This document shows positions 29,051 through 38,086 of a stretch of 64,000 bases of DNA, piece after piece (the first letter of the stretch is position 1; each line of letters begins with the position of its first letter). A program made the position numbers and the translations under genes. The stretch is from assembly GCF_004803505.1 (NCBI RefSeq), contig NZ_SSWH01000013.1, positions 1 through 64,000 of the forward strand, written 5' to 3'. The notes beneath the pieces are model-generated. The model had not been told where the DNA came from. It was given only the letters and a program-made list of their open reading frames with translations, and made no database searches. This DNA is from Arthrobacter echini. Lineage in GTDB: Bacteria; Actinomycetota; Actinomycetes; Actinomycetales; Micrococcaceae.

Positions 29051-30654
29051 GCACTGGTACACCCCCTGACAGTTCGCCGAGTCGGAGAAGCAGCCGACGA
29101 CGTCGGGCACTGGCGGCCATGGCCGCATCGGCCGCCGTCGTGCTCGGTGCCTCCGGGTGCACCCTGTTCTCCCCCGGGAACTCCGCCGAAGAGGTCCCGG
29201 CCGGCCAGGGCGACGCGGCGGGGACCGCCGATCCCGCCGTCATCGGGGACATCGACGAGGACCTGCGCGACTTCTACACCCAGGAGGTGCGCTGGGAGGA
29301 CTGCGAGGAGGTGTTCTCCTGCACCACCATCGAGGTGCCGCTGGACTACGACGATCCCGGCCGCGAGAGCATCGAGATCACGGCCATCCGCTCGGCTGCG
29401 ACGGGGGATTCCCAGGGCACCGTCCTGGTCAATCCCGGCGGTCCGGGAGGATCGGGATTCAACATCGTGAGGGACTCCATCGAGTACGTGACGAGCGATC
29501 GCCTGCGCGAGAACTACGACGTCCTCGGCTTCGATCCCCGCGGCGTGAACCGCTCCAGCCCGATCCAGTGCTACACCGATGCCGAACAGGACGAGGCCCG
29601 GCAGGAGTCCTACCCGGCGGACGCCTCCGAGGAGGAACTGCTCGCGCTCATCAGCGCGGACGCCGAGGAGTTCGCGTCAATGTGCGCCGACCGCACGGGT
29701 GAGCTGCTCGGCTTCGTGGACACCCGGTCCGCCGCACGCGACATGGACATCCTGCGTGCCCTCGTCGGCGACAGCTCGCTGAACTACCTCGGCTTCTCCT
29801 ACGGGACCCAGCTCGGTGCGACCTACGCCGACCTGTTCCCCGAGCGCGTGGGGCGCCTGGTCCTCGACGGCGCCATCGATCCGTCCCTGAGCAACGAGGA
29901 GATCACCCTCGGTCAGGCCGTCGGGTTCGAGCGCGCCGTCCGCGCCTACGTGGCCGATTGCCAGCAGGAGCAGGACTGCCCGTACGCGGGCACGGTCGAC
30001 GACGGCGTCGGCCGGATCCAGGAACTGTTCGCCTCCGTTGAGCGCGAACCCATGACGGCGGCCGACGGCCGCGAGGTGCCCGTCTCGACGTTCGTCCAGG
30101 GCTTCATCCTGCCCCTCTACGACAACTCGAACTGGCCCGTCCTGACGCAGGCGGTCGAGGACGCACTCGAGGGGGATCCCACGTCGATGCTCTACCTGGC
30201 CGACCTCTCCGCCGAGCGCGATCCGGACGGCACCTATGCCACCAATTCGACGTCGGCCTTCCTCGCCGTGAACTGCCTCGACTACCCGATGGCGAGCGAC
30301 CCGGTACAGTTGCGCGCCGAGGAGGAGGAGCTCGTCGCGGCCTCACCCACCTTCGGCAGCTTCCTGGCCTACGGCGGGCTGACGTGCGCGCCGTGGGCCT
30401 ACCCGCCCGTCCTCGAACCTGCCCCCCTGACGGCAGCGGGAGCTGCTCCGATCGTCGTCATCGGCACCACCGGGGATCCCGCAACGCCCTACGCGTGGTC
30501 GACGGCGCTCGCCGAGCAGCTCGAATCGGGCGTCCGGGTGACCTGGGAGGGCGAGGGCCACACCGCGTACGGCCGGTCGAATGCCTGCATCCAGGATCTG
30601 GTGGACGACTACTTCATCGACGGCACGGTGCCGGAGGACGGGACGACCTGCTGA
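29047..30654 (+). CDS. Secreted alpha/beta-hydrolase, tripeptidyl aminopeptidase type (lipoprotein)
   Basis: 535 residues. Basic N-terminus, then a signal segment ending in the lipobox GASGC, so probably surface-anchored. Alpha/beta-hydrolase with oxyanion region NPGGPGGSG, nucleophile GFSYGTQLGA (Ser251) and a TAP-like C-terminal domain bearing Asp477 (GTTGDPATPY) and His505 (GEGHTAYG). Family members remove N-terminal tripeptides or cleave small esters; the true substrate is unknown. Third gene of the tmk-holB operon. Confidence 0.9.
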   Translation: MSTGTPPDSSPSRRSSRRRRALAAMAASAAVVLGASGCTLFSPGNSAEEVPAGQGDAAGTADPAVIGDIDEDLRDFYTQEVRWEDCEEVFSCTTIEVPLDYDDPGRESIEITAIRSAATGDSQGTVLVNPGGPGGSGFNIVRDSIEYVTSDRLRENYDVLGFDPRGVNRSSPIQCYTDAEQDEARQESYPADASEEELLALISADAEEFASMCADRTGELLGFVDTRSAARDMDILRALVGDSSLNYLGFSYGTQLGATYADLFPERVGRLVLDGAIDPSLSNEEITLGQAVGFERAVRAYVADCQQEQDCPYAGTVDDGVGRIQELFASVEREPMTAADGREVPVSTFVQGFILPLYDNSNWPVLTQAVEDALEGDPTSMLYLADLSAERDPDGTYATNSTSAFLAVNCLDYPMASDPVQLRAEEEELVAASPTFGSFLAYGGLTCAPWAYPPVLEPAPLTAAGAAPIVVIGTTGDPATPYAWSTALAEQLESGVRVTWEGEGHTAYGRSNACIQDLVDDYFIDGTVPEDGTTC

Positions 30655-30715
30655 GGCGCGGGTCGCCGCGCACCGGGCGTGTCACGGAGCGGATCCCGGT
30701 CGGTCACCGGTCGCT

Positions 30716-30744
30716 TTGACCCCGGGCCGGGGCTCCGATAAAGT
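30716..30744 (+). promoter_or_regulatory. Promoter of tRNA-Thr
   Basis: TTGACC (30716-30721), 17 bp, TAAAGT (30739-30744): the best housekeeping promoter match in the window, 45 bp upstream of the tRNA. Confidence 0.8.
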
Positions 30745-30789
30745 CGTGAGCTGTGGATCGGCCCGGGTACAGCCCGGCCGGGAAGCATT

Positions 30790-30862
30790 GCCTCCTTAGC
30801 TCAGTCGGTAGAGCGTCTCACTCGTAATGAGAAGGTCGCCAGTTCGACTCTGGCAGGAGGCT
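30790..30862 (+). tRNA. tRNA-Thr (anticodon CGU)
   Basis: 73 nt without encoded CCA. The acceptor GCCTCCT pairs with AGGAGGC (30855-30861), discriminator T30862. D arm AGCTCAGTCGGTAGAGC, anticodon stem TCTCA/TGAGA with loop CTCGTAA (anticodon CGT at 30823-30825), T loop GTTCGACTC. Confidence 0.97.
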
Positions 30863-30863
30863 C

Positions 30864-30899
30864 AACAGGGCCCCGGACAGCGTGCTGCCGGGGTCTGTT
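30864..30899. terminator. Terminator between tRNA-Thr and csrA
   Basis: Hairpin with CAGC/GCTG inner stem, CCCCGG/CCGGGG, and an outer AACAG/CTGTT stem with one bulge; loop GTG. It lies between convergent transcripts. Confidence 0.65.
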
Positions 30900-30936
30900 C
30901 ATGTCTGCCAGGTCAGGCGCTCGCTACGCCTGCGCC

Positions 30937-31221
30937 CTACTGGGACGCGTCCGGCGGTGTGGCCCCAGTGGAATCCTCCGTGGAAACCACCGCGCCGGAC
31001 TGCAGCAGGGCCCTGAGCGCATCGGCTCCCTCGGAGTCAGCCGCCGCGGCAGCCAGATTCGCCTCCACGACGGCTCGCAGCACCTCCTCGCGCTGGATCC
31101 TCACCCCGCGCGGTGCGTCGATACCGATCCGGATGCCGTCACCGCGGGAATCGAGCACCGTGATGACGATGTCGTCGCCGATCAGGATCTGCTCGCCGAC
31201 CTTTCGCGTTAGTACAAGCAC
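30937..31221 (-). CDS. csrA: Carbon storage regulator CsrA
   Basis: 94 residues from GTG. MLVLTRKVGEQILIGDDI, VITVLDSRGDGIRIGI and DAPRGVRIQREE form the complete RNA-binding core. The tail of about 40 Ala/Asp/Ser-rich residues makes it longer than the usual 60-75. CsrA blocks translation by binding GGA motifs. Last gene of the flagellar operon, 4 nt after the flhF-like gene; the antagonist fliW lies at the other end of the locus. Confidence 0.94.
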   Translation of the reverse strand: MLVLTRKVGEQILIGDDIVITVLDSRGDGIRIGIDAPRGVRIQREEVLRAVVEANLAAAAADSEGADALRALLQSGAVVSTEDSTGATPPDASQ

Positions 31222-31225
31222 GGTG

Positions 31226-32503
31226 TCACTCTATCCCGGCGGGCTCGGCACGACGGCGACCACTGCCCAGCGGTCGTCGAGCCGGGTCAGCCATGGACGG
31301 AGCGCCCGCGCCCATCATGGACGTGGCATCCGAGGCCGCTCCTGCGGGCCTCCCGTCCAGCCAGCCGACGGGGAGTCCGAGCGTGAGGACCGTCTCCGGC
31401 GTGGAGGTCTCCTTCGATCCGACGACGGCGAGACCGGCCGGCCGCAGCCCCGCCCGCTCCATGCTCCTGGCCTGGGCGCCGACCCACGCGGCGGTGTCGG
31501 CCTCCTTGCGCCCGGCGTCGACCGCGAGCCAGACCTGGTCCGGACGCAGCGCGAGCAGGAACCGGCCGTCCGCGACCACGTCGGACGAGGTCAGGGCCAC
31601 GAAGACCGCGTGCCCGCCATCCACTCCTGCGGCCCGGGCCGCATTGGCGTCGAGCCGGTCGGCGATCGCGCGCACGTCCCGCGGAAACCGCCCCGGTGGC
31701 CCGCTGACAGCGAGCGCCGCGGGATGACCGCCCCCGAGAACCATCGCCATCGAGTGGACCACGTCCCAGCTGACAGCCGGGGAGCCGATGACGACGACGA
31801 GATCGCCCGCAGCCCGGAGCGCCGTGGGAACCGGAGGCCCGGCGGCAGGCACCCTCACGACCGGGCCGGCGAGCCGGGGTAGCGCGGCGGGATCCGCGGA
31901 CTCCTCGCCGAGGTGGTCGGTGGTCCCGGCCGGCTGTGCCTCGGCGCCTGCAGCGGCAGGGAGGACCGCCGACGGGACCAGCACCGGGGTCCCGGACTCG
32001 GCGGGCTCCGCACCGGCGGGAACTGCTGTGGCCCCATCGGTGGCGAACGTGAGATTGTCCATGAGCGCGGCGAAGAGATTCGAGTCGGTCGAGACCAGCG
32101 ACGCCGGTTCGTCCGCAGACTCGCGGGGACCGCTCGGCACCTCCGTCCCGCTCGCGAACCGCACCTCGTCCAGTTCCGCCTGCTCGAGCAGGACGTCGAT
32201 CGCCCCGGCGGCAGTGGCCGCACGCCGTCGGCCATGCGGCCGCGAACCCGCTGCGGTCGCCGCACCTGCCGGAGCTGCAGCTCCTGCCGCGCCTGCCGTT
32301 GCTCCGGGATCCACCGCACCGTCGTCGCGCTCCGGGACCTCCACCACGATCTCGTAGTGCTTGCGCCCGAACATGCCGTTGATGCCGCCCACCGTGACGA
32401 GCTCCGCCGAGACGATGAGCGCGCGCGGGCCGTAGCGGGCCGCTGCCTGGGCCTTCAGATCCTTGAGATCCGGGCCCTCAAGATGAAACAGCTGCTGTGG
32501 CAC
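31226..32503 (-). CDS. FlhF-like protein with degenerate GTPase domain
   Basis: 425 residues from GTG, overlapping flhA by 26 nt. Residues 1-60 match the FlhF N-terminal domain pattern (LKAQAAARYGPRALIVSAEL, GGINGMFGRKHYEIVVEV). A long Ala/Pro/Gly-rich linker follows. Residues about 240-410 look like an SRP-type NG domain by order of elements, ending LRPAGLAVVGSKETSTPE and TLGLPVGWLDGRP. But the P-loop Gly-Lys-Thr is missing (LVVVIGSPAVSWDVVHSM) and no DTAGR motif is seen. Canonical FlhF is a GTPase that places flagella; this copy probably does not hydrolyse GTP. No flhG neighbour. Confidence 0.75.
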   Translation of the reverse strand: MPQQLFHLEGPDLKDLKAQAAARYGPRALIVSAELVTVGGINGMFGRKHYEIVVEVPERDDGAVDPGATAGAAGAAAPAGAATAAGSRPHGRRRAATAAGAIDVLLEQAELDEVRFASGTEVPSGPRESADEPASLVSTDSNLFAALMDNLTFATDGATAVPAGAEPAESGTPVLVPSAVLPAAAGAEAQPAGTTDHLGEESADPAALPRLAGPVVRVPAAGPPVPTALRAAGDLVVVIGSPAVSWDVVHSMAMVLGGGHPAALAVSGPPGRFPRDVRAIADRLDANAARAAGVDGGHAVFVALTSSDVVADGRFLLALRPDQVWLAVDAGRKEADTAAWVGAQARSMERAGLRPAGLAVVGSKETSTPETVLTLGLPVGWLDGRPAGAASDATSMMGAGAPSMADPARRPLGSGRRRAEPAGIE

Positions 32504-34526
32504 GAACCACTCCTACGGTCTCGATGGCAACATTGGCGCTCGTGACCTCCTGGTAGGAGACCACGGGCAGACCGGCGGCCTGCGGCCCGACGAGTCGTCT
32601 GAGCGCCGGCCGGAGCGCCGGGGCGCAGACGAGCGCGGCGCTGTGGCCGGCGGCCTCGACCTCGGCGAACGTGGCCCGGACCGAGGACATGACGGCCTCG
32701 GAGCGGGCAGGATCGAGGAGGATCTGCGTGCCCTGGTCCGACGGCCGGAGCCCCTCGAGCATGGATTGTTCGAGCTGCGGATCGATCATGATGACCCGCA
32801 GCAGGTTCCCGTCCAGGTACTGCTGCGTCACCGCGGGCCCGAGCGCCAGCCTCGCCGCCTCGATGAGTCCCTCCGACTCCACGGACGCCTTCGCCCTGAG
32901 TGTCAGCGCCTCGAGGATCCGTCCGAGATCGTTGATGGGCACCTGTTCGGCCAGCAGTCCCTGCAGTACCCGCTGTACTTCGGCGAGGGAGAGCAGACCC
33001 GGCACCAGTTCCTCCACGGCGGAGGGGTTGACCTGCCGCACCCCGTCCGTCAGCACCCGGACGTCCTCGCGGGAGAGCAGTCGTGCCGCGTTGGCGGTGA
33101 TGACCGAGGACAGATGCGTCACGAGGACCGACACGCGGTCGATCACGGTGGCCCCGGAGAGTTCGGCGTTGTGACGGAGTTCGGACGGCACCCACTTCCC
33201 GGCGAGCCCGAACACCGGTTCGACGACGGCGGTGCCCGGCAGGTGGTCGAGGTGGTCGCCGAGGGCGAGGACCCGCCCGCGCGGAGCCTCACCCCGCCCG
33301 GCCTCGACACCGGCGATCTTGATGACGTAGGTGGCCGGCGGCAGATCGATGCTGTCCCGCGTCCGGACAGGCGGCACCACGACGCCGAGTTCCAGGGCGA
33401 TCTTCCGGCGCAGCGCCCGCACGCGGCCGAGGAGATCGTCCGCCGCGCCGGTGACGACATCCACGAGATCCGGTGCGAGCAGGATCTCCAGGGAGTGGAC
33501 CCTCATCTCCTCGAGTAGCTCGTCGGTGCTGTCCGTGGTGGGAGCAGCTGCATCCAGTTCCAGGGCCGCGGCGGCCGTACGGGCCTCCTCGTCGGACTTC
33601 CTGAGTCGCTGGGCGATCAGGATCAGCGCACCACCGACCACGATGAAGGGCAGTTTCGGCATGCCCGGGATCAGCGCCATGACGATCGCCGCGGCACCGG
33701 CGATCCGCAGGGCGTTCTGCGACTGACCGAGCTGCTGCGTCGCCGTCGAGCCCATGTCCGCCTCGGCATTGGACCGCGTGACGATCATGCCGGTGGAGAC
33801 CGCCATGAGCAGGGCCGGGATCTGCGTGACGAGGCCGTCGCCGATGGTGAGCAGACCGTAGGTGCTCAGCGCCTCCGCGACGGGCAGGCCGTCCTGCAGC
33901 ATGCCGATCGCGATGCCGCCGACCAGATTGATGATGATGATGATGATCCCGGCGATCGCGTCGCCCTTCACGAACTTCGACGCGCCGTCCATGGCCCCGT
34001 AGAAATCCGCCTCCGCCGACACCTCGGCCCGCCGCTCGCGCGCCTGGGTATCGGTGATCAGCCCGGCGTTCAGGTCGGCGTCGATGGCCATCTGCTTGCC
34101 CGGCATGGCGTCGAGGGTGAAGCGCGCCCCCACCTCGGCCACGCGCTCGGCCCCCTTCGTGACGACGACGAACTGGATGACCACGAGGATCAGGAACACG
34201 ACCGCGCCGATGATGATGGAGCCGCCGACCGCCACATGCCCGAAGGCCGCGATGACCTCGCCCGCGAAACCGTCACCGAGGACGAGCCGGGTGGAGGCGA
34301 CATTGAGCCCCAGCCGGAACAGGGTGGCGACGAGCAGCAGGGACGGGAACACCGAGAAGTCCAGCGGCTTGCGGATGAACATGGTGTTCAGCAGGATCAC
34401 GAGCGCGAGCAGGATGTTCACGATGATCAGGACGTCGAGCAGCACCGAGGGGACCGGGACCACGAGGAGCAGGATGATACCCACGACGCCGACGGGGACC
34501 AGGAACTTGGGCATGGATGAGCGCAT
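32478..34526 (-). CDS. flhA: Flagellar export gate protein FlhA
   Basis: 682 residues. About eight membrane helices in the first 310 residues, with the conserved cytoplasmic loop between helices (GKQMAIDADLNAGLIT, EADFYGAMDGASKFVKGDA). The soluble C-terminal domain (about 340-680) binds chaperone-substrate complexes. ATG at 34526 with GGAGG about 10 nt upstream; MPKFLVPV four codons later is an alternative. Confidence 0.95.
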   Translation of the reverse strand: MRSSMPKFLVPVGVVGIILLLVVPVPSVLLDVLIIVNILLALVILLNTMFIRKPLDFSVFPSLLLVATLFRLGLNVASTRLVLGDGFAGEVIAAFGHVAVGGSIIIGAVVFLILVVIQFVVVTKGAERVAEVGARFTLDAMPGKQMAIDADLNAGLITDTQARERRAEVSAEADFYGAMDGASKFVKGDAIAGIIIIIINLVGGIAIGMLQDGLPVAEALSTYGLLTIGDGLVTQIPALLMAVSTGMIVTRSNAEADMGSTATQQLGQSQNALRIAGAAAIVMALIPGMPKLPFIVVGGALILIAQRLRKSDEEARTAAAALELDAAAPTTDSTDELLEEMRVHSLEILLAPDLVDVVTGAADDLLGRVRALRRKIALELGVVVPPVRTRDSIDLPPATYVIKIAGVEAGRGEAPRGRVLALGDHLDHLPGTAVVEPVFGLAGKWVPSELRHNAELSGATVIDRVSVLVTHLSSVITANAARLLSREDVRVLTDGVRQVNPSAVEELVPGLLSLAEVQRVLQGLLAEQVPINDLGRILEALTLRAKASVESEGLIEAARLALGPAVTQQYLDGNLLRVIMIDPQLEQSMLEGLRPSDQGTQILLDPARSEAVMSSVRATFAEVEAAGHSAALVCAPALRPALRRLVGPQAAGLPVVSYQEVTSANVAIETVGVVRATAAVSS

Positions 34527-34529
34527 TCT

Positions 34530-35630
34530 CTAGAAGCCTCCGGCTGCTGCGGATCGGACGGGCAGGGAGTGCAGACCGCGTGCGGCCCCCCTGGTCCTGA
34601 GGGACATGACGAACGCCAGGATGCGGGCCACCTGGTCGTAGTTCTCGAACGGGATCTCCTGGCCGAGCTCACATGCGGCGTGCAGCGCGCGGGCCAGCGG
34701 GATGTCGGAGACCATCGGCACGTGCCTGGCCTCCGCCTCCTCGCGGATCCTCGCCGCGATGACGCCGGCACCCTTTGCGACGACGCGGGGCGCCGAGCGC
34801 CCCGGCTCGTACTTCAGCGCCACGGCGACGTGCGTCGGGTTGACCAGGACGACGTCGGCCCCGCCCACGGCGGCGATCATGCGGTTGCGGCTCATGGCCA
34901 GCTGGCGTGAGCGCCGCTGGGACTTGATCAGGGGGTCGCCGTCGGAGCTCTTGTTCTCGTCCTTGACCTCCTTCTTGGTCATGCGGGTCTTCTTGCGGTT
35001 GCGGCGCATGACCACGACGACGTCGAGGGCGGCCAGCGCGAGGCCGGCGGCGACGGCGGACTGCAGCAGCGCGGCCGTCCCTCCACCCGCGGTGTTCAGC
35101 AGGGCGGCGACCGAGAGCCCGCCCGCGGCCATCAGCAGCGGCATGAGACCGCGGATCACGACGACGAGCACGAGGGCCACGACGGTGGTCTTGAGCAGGG
35201 CCTTGGCGCCCTGCCACAGTGCCTGCCCGCCGAGGATCCGCTTGAGGCCGTTGAGCACGTTGAACTGCTCGAATCTGCCGGAGAACTTCTTCACCCGGAT
35301 GCCGCCCTGCACGGCGGCTGTGCCCAGGACCGCCACGAGCAGCACCACGAGGAAGGGCCCGAGCGTCGACGCGAGCGAGGCGCCGGCATCCGCCAGGGCG
35401 TCGAGAGCCGTCGCGGGATCGGGGTCCGCTATGGCCCCTGCCACGCGGATGAGCTGCTCCGTGGCGGCATCGGCCGAGCGGGAGATCAGCGACGGCAGCA
35501 TGATCGCCGCCGTGCCCACGCCGATCCACGCGGTGAAGTCCTCGGACCTGGAGAGCTGGCCCTTGGAGCGGACCTCCTTCATCCGCTTGTCGGTGGCCTG
35601 TTCGGTCTTCTCCCCGGAATCCGCCGCCAT
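34530..35630 (-). CDS. flhB: Flagellar export apparatus protein FlhB
   Basis: 366 residues. N-terminal EKTEQATDKRMKEVRSKGQ, four membrane helices, and the C-terminal cytoplasmic domain with the self-cleavage motif NPTH near residue 264. It sets the switch from rod/hook to filament export. Three nt upstream of flhA. Confidence 0.95.
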   Translation of the reverse strand: MAADSGEKTEQATDKRMKEVRSKGQLSRSEDFTAWIGVGTAAIMLPSLISRSADAATEQLIRVAGAIADPDPATALDALADAGASLASTLGPFLVVLLVAVLGTAAVQGGIRVKKFSGRFEQFNVLNGLKRILGGQALWQGAKALLKTTVVALVLVVVIRGLMPLLMAAGGLSVAALLNTAGGGTAALLQSAVAAGLALAALDVVVVMRRNRKKTRMTKKEVKDENKSSDGDPLIKSQRRSRQLAMSRNRMIAAVGGADVVLVNPTHVAVALKYEPGRSAPRVVAKGAGVIAARIREEAEARHVPMVSDIPLARALHAACELGQEIPFENYDQVARILAFVMSLRTRGAARGLHSLPVRSAAAGGF

Positions 35631-35631
35631 G

Positions 35632-36390
35632 TCAGCGGACCCCCAGCAGAAGTGCCACGGCGTTGTCGGTGAGGGTGGACACCACGCGCGGCAGGGCGAC
35701 GAACACGGTACCGCCCAGACTGAGCGTGATGAAGATCTTCAGCGGGAACCCCAGCGCGAACGCGTTGAGCGCGGGTGCCACGCGCGTGAGGAGCCCGAGT
35801 CCGACGTCGGCCAGGAACAGGACCACGATCAGTGGCCCGGCGATCTGGACGGAGGCGAGGAAGAGCCCGGTGATCGCTGTGGCGATGGCGTCGACGGGTT
35901 CACCGAGGTCGAGCCCGCCACCGAGGGGCAGGGCGGTGAACGTGCGGACCAGACCTCCGATGATCAGCTGGTAGCCGTCGGAGGTGAACAGCAGGGTCAG
36001 CGCGGTCAGCTGGAACAGGCGGGCGAACTGGGCGCCGTTGACCATGGACTGCGGATCGAAGCCCTGCGCCAGGGAGAACCCACCGAAGAGATCGATGAGG
36101 CTTCCGGCGGACTGGACGGCGGAGAAGACCACCAGCACCAGGAAGCCGAGGGCGGCACCGACGACGAGCTCGAGGACCAGTGCCCCGATGTACTGCCCCG
36201 TGCTTCCCGGCTCGTAGCCGTCCGCCACCTGCGGGGACACCGCGAGCGCGAGTCCGACGCCGAGCATCGCCTTCACGCGGGCAGGGATGGCTCGGTAGGA
36301 GAACGGCGGGGCGATCACGAGGAAGGCGACGATCCGCACACCGGCGAGCATGACGGCTTCGATGCGGGACTGGTCGAGGGTGATGTCCAT
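35632..36390 (-). CDS. fliR: Flagellar export protein FliR
   Basis: 252 residues, six membrane helices, with family features such as VIAPPFSYRAIPARVKAMLG and GFDPQSMVNGAQFARLFQL. Part of the export gate core with FliP and FliQ. Confidence 0.93.
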   Translation of the reverse strand: MDITLDQSRIEAVMLAGVRIVAFLVIAPPFSYRAIPARVKAMLGVGLALAVSPQVADGYEPGSTGQYIGALVLELVVGAALGFLVLVVFSAVQSAGSLIDLFGGFSLAQGFDPQSMVNGAQFARLFQLTALTLLFTSDGYQLIIGGLVRTFTALPLGGGLDLGEPVDAIATAITGLFLASVQIAGPLIVVLFLADVGLGLLTRVAPALNAFALGFPLKIFITLSLGGTVFVALPRVVSTLTDNAVALLLGVR

Positions 36391-36391
36391 G

Positions 36392-36667
36392 TCAACCGCC
36401 CCCGAGCAGACCGGGGATGCGTTCGAAGATCTCGTGCGTGAAGGCGATCATCTCCGCGATCATCCAGTGGCCGCAGACGAGCAGTGCGATGCACACGGCG
36501 GCGGCCTTCGGCACGAAGGAGAGCGTGACCTCCTGGATCTGCGTGATGGACTGCAGCAGCGAGATGGCGAAGCCCACCACGAGTGCGGTCAGCAGCACGG
36601 GAGCGGCGAGCTTCGCGGCGATCCAGATCCCTGCGACGCCGATGTCCAGGACGGCATTCGTATCCAC
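36392..36667 (-). CDS. fliQ: Flagellar export protein FliQ
   Basis: 91 residues, two membrane helices separated by LLQSITQIQEVTLSFVPK, the FliQ signature. One nt from each neighbour. Confidence 0.93.
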   Translation of the reverse strand: MDTNAVLDIGVAGIWIAAKLAAPVLLTALVVGFAISLLQSITQIQEVTLSFVPKAAAVCIALLVCGHWMIAEMIAFTHEIFERIPGLLGGG

Positions 36668-36668
36668 G

Positions 36669-37550
36669 TCAACCGCCCCGGTAGCTGGTGATGAGCGAGG
36701 TGATGATCAGTCCCCAGCCGTCCACGAGGACGAACAGGAGGATCTTGAAGGGCAGCGAGATCATGACGGGCGGGAGCATCATCATGCCCATGGACATCAG
36801 GGCCGCGGACACCACGAGGTCGATCACGAGGAACGGCACGAAGATCACGAAGCCGATGATGAACGCGGCCCGCAGCTCGGAGATCATGAAGGACGGGATG
36901 AGGGTGGTCAGCGGGACGCTCGCGGCGTCCTGCGGGTTCGGTTGCCCGGCGGCGCGCGTCATGAGTGCCAGATCCTCCTCGCGCGTGTGCGCCAGCATGA
37001 AGGTCTGCAGTGGCCCGGAGCCGTCCTCGAGCGCCTCGGTGAACGTGGTCGCGCCGTTCAGGTACGGCTGGACGGCGAGATCGTTCATCTCGGTCAGGAC
37101 CGGCGCCATGATGAACAGCGAGAGGAACAGCGCCAGTCCGGCGAGCACCTGATTGGGCGGGATGGACGGCAGGGAGAGTGCGTTGCGGGTCATGGCCAGC
37201 ACCACGAAGATCTTCGTGAACGAGGTCATCATCAGCAGCAGTGCCGGCGCCACGGACAGCAGCGTGATGCCGATCAGGGTCAGGACGGCCGAGCTCGGCT
37301 CACCGTTGACGCCGTTGATCTCCACGGACAGGCCCTCGTCGCTGCCGGGTTCGGCCGGGGCCGAGGGTTCGGCCGGTGCCGACGGCGCTGACGGTCCGGG
37401 GACGGCCGGATCCACTTCGCCGGCCTGGCCTGTGGCAGCGCCGAGGAGCAGCACGACGACGGCGAGGAGGACGGCCGCGGCCAGGACGAGGAGCGCCCGC
37501 TGGGTTGCGGCTGCCCGGCGCAGGGGCGATCGGGACGACGTCGTGCTCAC
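36669..37550 (-). CDS. fliP: Flagellar export protein FliP
   Basis: 293 residues from GTG overlapping the fliO stop (GTGA). Basic N-terminus, signal-like helix (about 18-42), a Pro/Ser/Ala-rich periplasm-side stretch, then the conserved core: TSFTKIFVVLAMTRNALSLP, PPNQVLAGLALFLSLFIMAP, PSFMISELRAAFIIGF and MGMMMLPPVMISLPFK. Confidence 0.95.
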   Translation of the reverse strand: MSTTSSRSPLRRAAATQRALLVLAAAVLLAVVVLLLGAATGQAGEVDPAVPGPSAPSAPAEPSAPAEPGSDEGLSVEINGVNGEPSSAVLTLIGITLLSVAPALLLMMTSFTKIFVVLAMTRNALSLPSIPPNQVLAGLALFLSLFIMAPVLTEMNDLAVQPYLNGATTFTEALEDGSGPLQTFMLAHTREEDLALMTRAAGQPNPQDAASVPLTTLIPSFMISELRAAFIIGFVIFVPFLVIDLVVSAALMSMGMMMLPPVMISLPFKILLFVLVDGWGLIITSLITSYRGG

Positions 37551-38086
37551 CCGGCTCGTCCGCGCAGGAAACGAGCGGTCTGCTTCCAGGTGGCCGGCGA
37601 GAGGATCGAACCCTGCAGCGGCGCTGTCCGGGAGGCCCGCGTGGCCTCGGTCGCCCGGGCGGTACGCGCGGCACGGCGCGTGGCGTACTGCGGCTCCTCC
37701 TCGAGGGCCACGCGCAGCGAGGCCGCGAAGTCGGCGGACTCTCCTGCCGCCCTGGCGGCGGCCGGAACCGGAGGACCGGAGGCAACCGGAAGTGCGGCCA
37801 CGACGCCGTCCTGCTCTCCGACCGCCTGCAGGGCCCGCGGAGCCGCCGCCGAATGCAGCACCGCGACGGACTGGTCGGTGACGCCCAGATAGAAGCGGGT
37901 CCCCTCGGCGTCGAGCACCACCACCGAGGCCTTCGCCCCGATCCCCTGCCGCGCGACCACCGACATGATCCCCGCGCCCGCCCGGTTCCCGTTCAGCTTC
38001 GAGAGCCTGCGGTGCAGGACGAAGAGCAGCGCGAGGACCACGCCGAGGGACAGGAGCACCCTCAGTGCGAGGACCACGGCGTCCAC
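37547..38086 (-). CDS. fliO: Flagellar biosynthesis protein FliO
   Basis: 179 residues from GTG overlapping the fliN stop (TAGTG). One N-terminal membrane helix (about 3-25), then the FliO domain (VVARQGIGAKASVVVLDAEG, TRFYLGVTDQSVAVLH). The rest is low-complexity. Helps assemble the FliP ring. Confidence 0.85.
   Translation of the reverse strand: MDAVVLALRVLLSLGVVLALLFVLHRRLSKLNGNRAGAGIMSVVARQGIGAKASVVVLDAEGTRFYLGVTDQSVAVLHSAAAPRALQAVGEQDGVVAALPVASGPPVPAAARAAGESADFAASLRVALEEEPQYATRRAARTARATEATRASRTAPLQGSILSPATWKQTARFLRGRAG

Noticed and set aside
34702-36441. 579-codon plus-strand frame across flhB/fliR
   Set aside because: Opposite two solid flagellar genes; Ser/Thr/Arg-rich nonsense in part and Gly/Glu/Gln-rich in part, as expected from antisense of membrane proteins.
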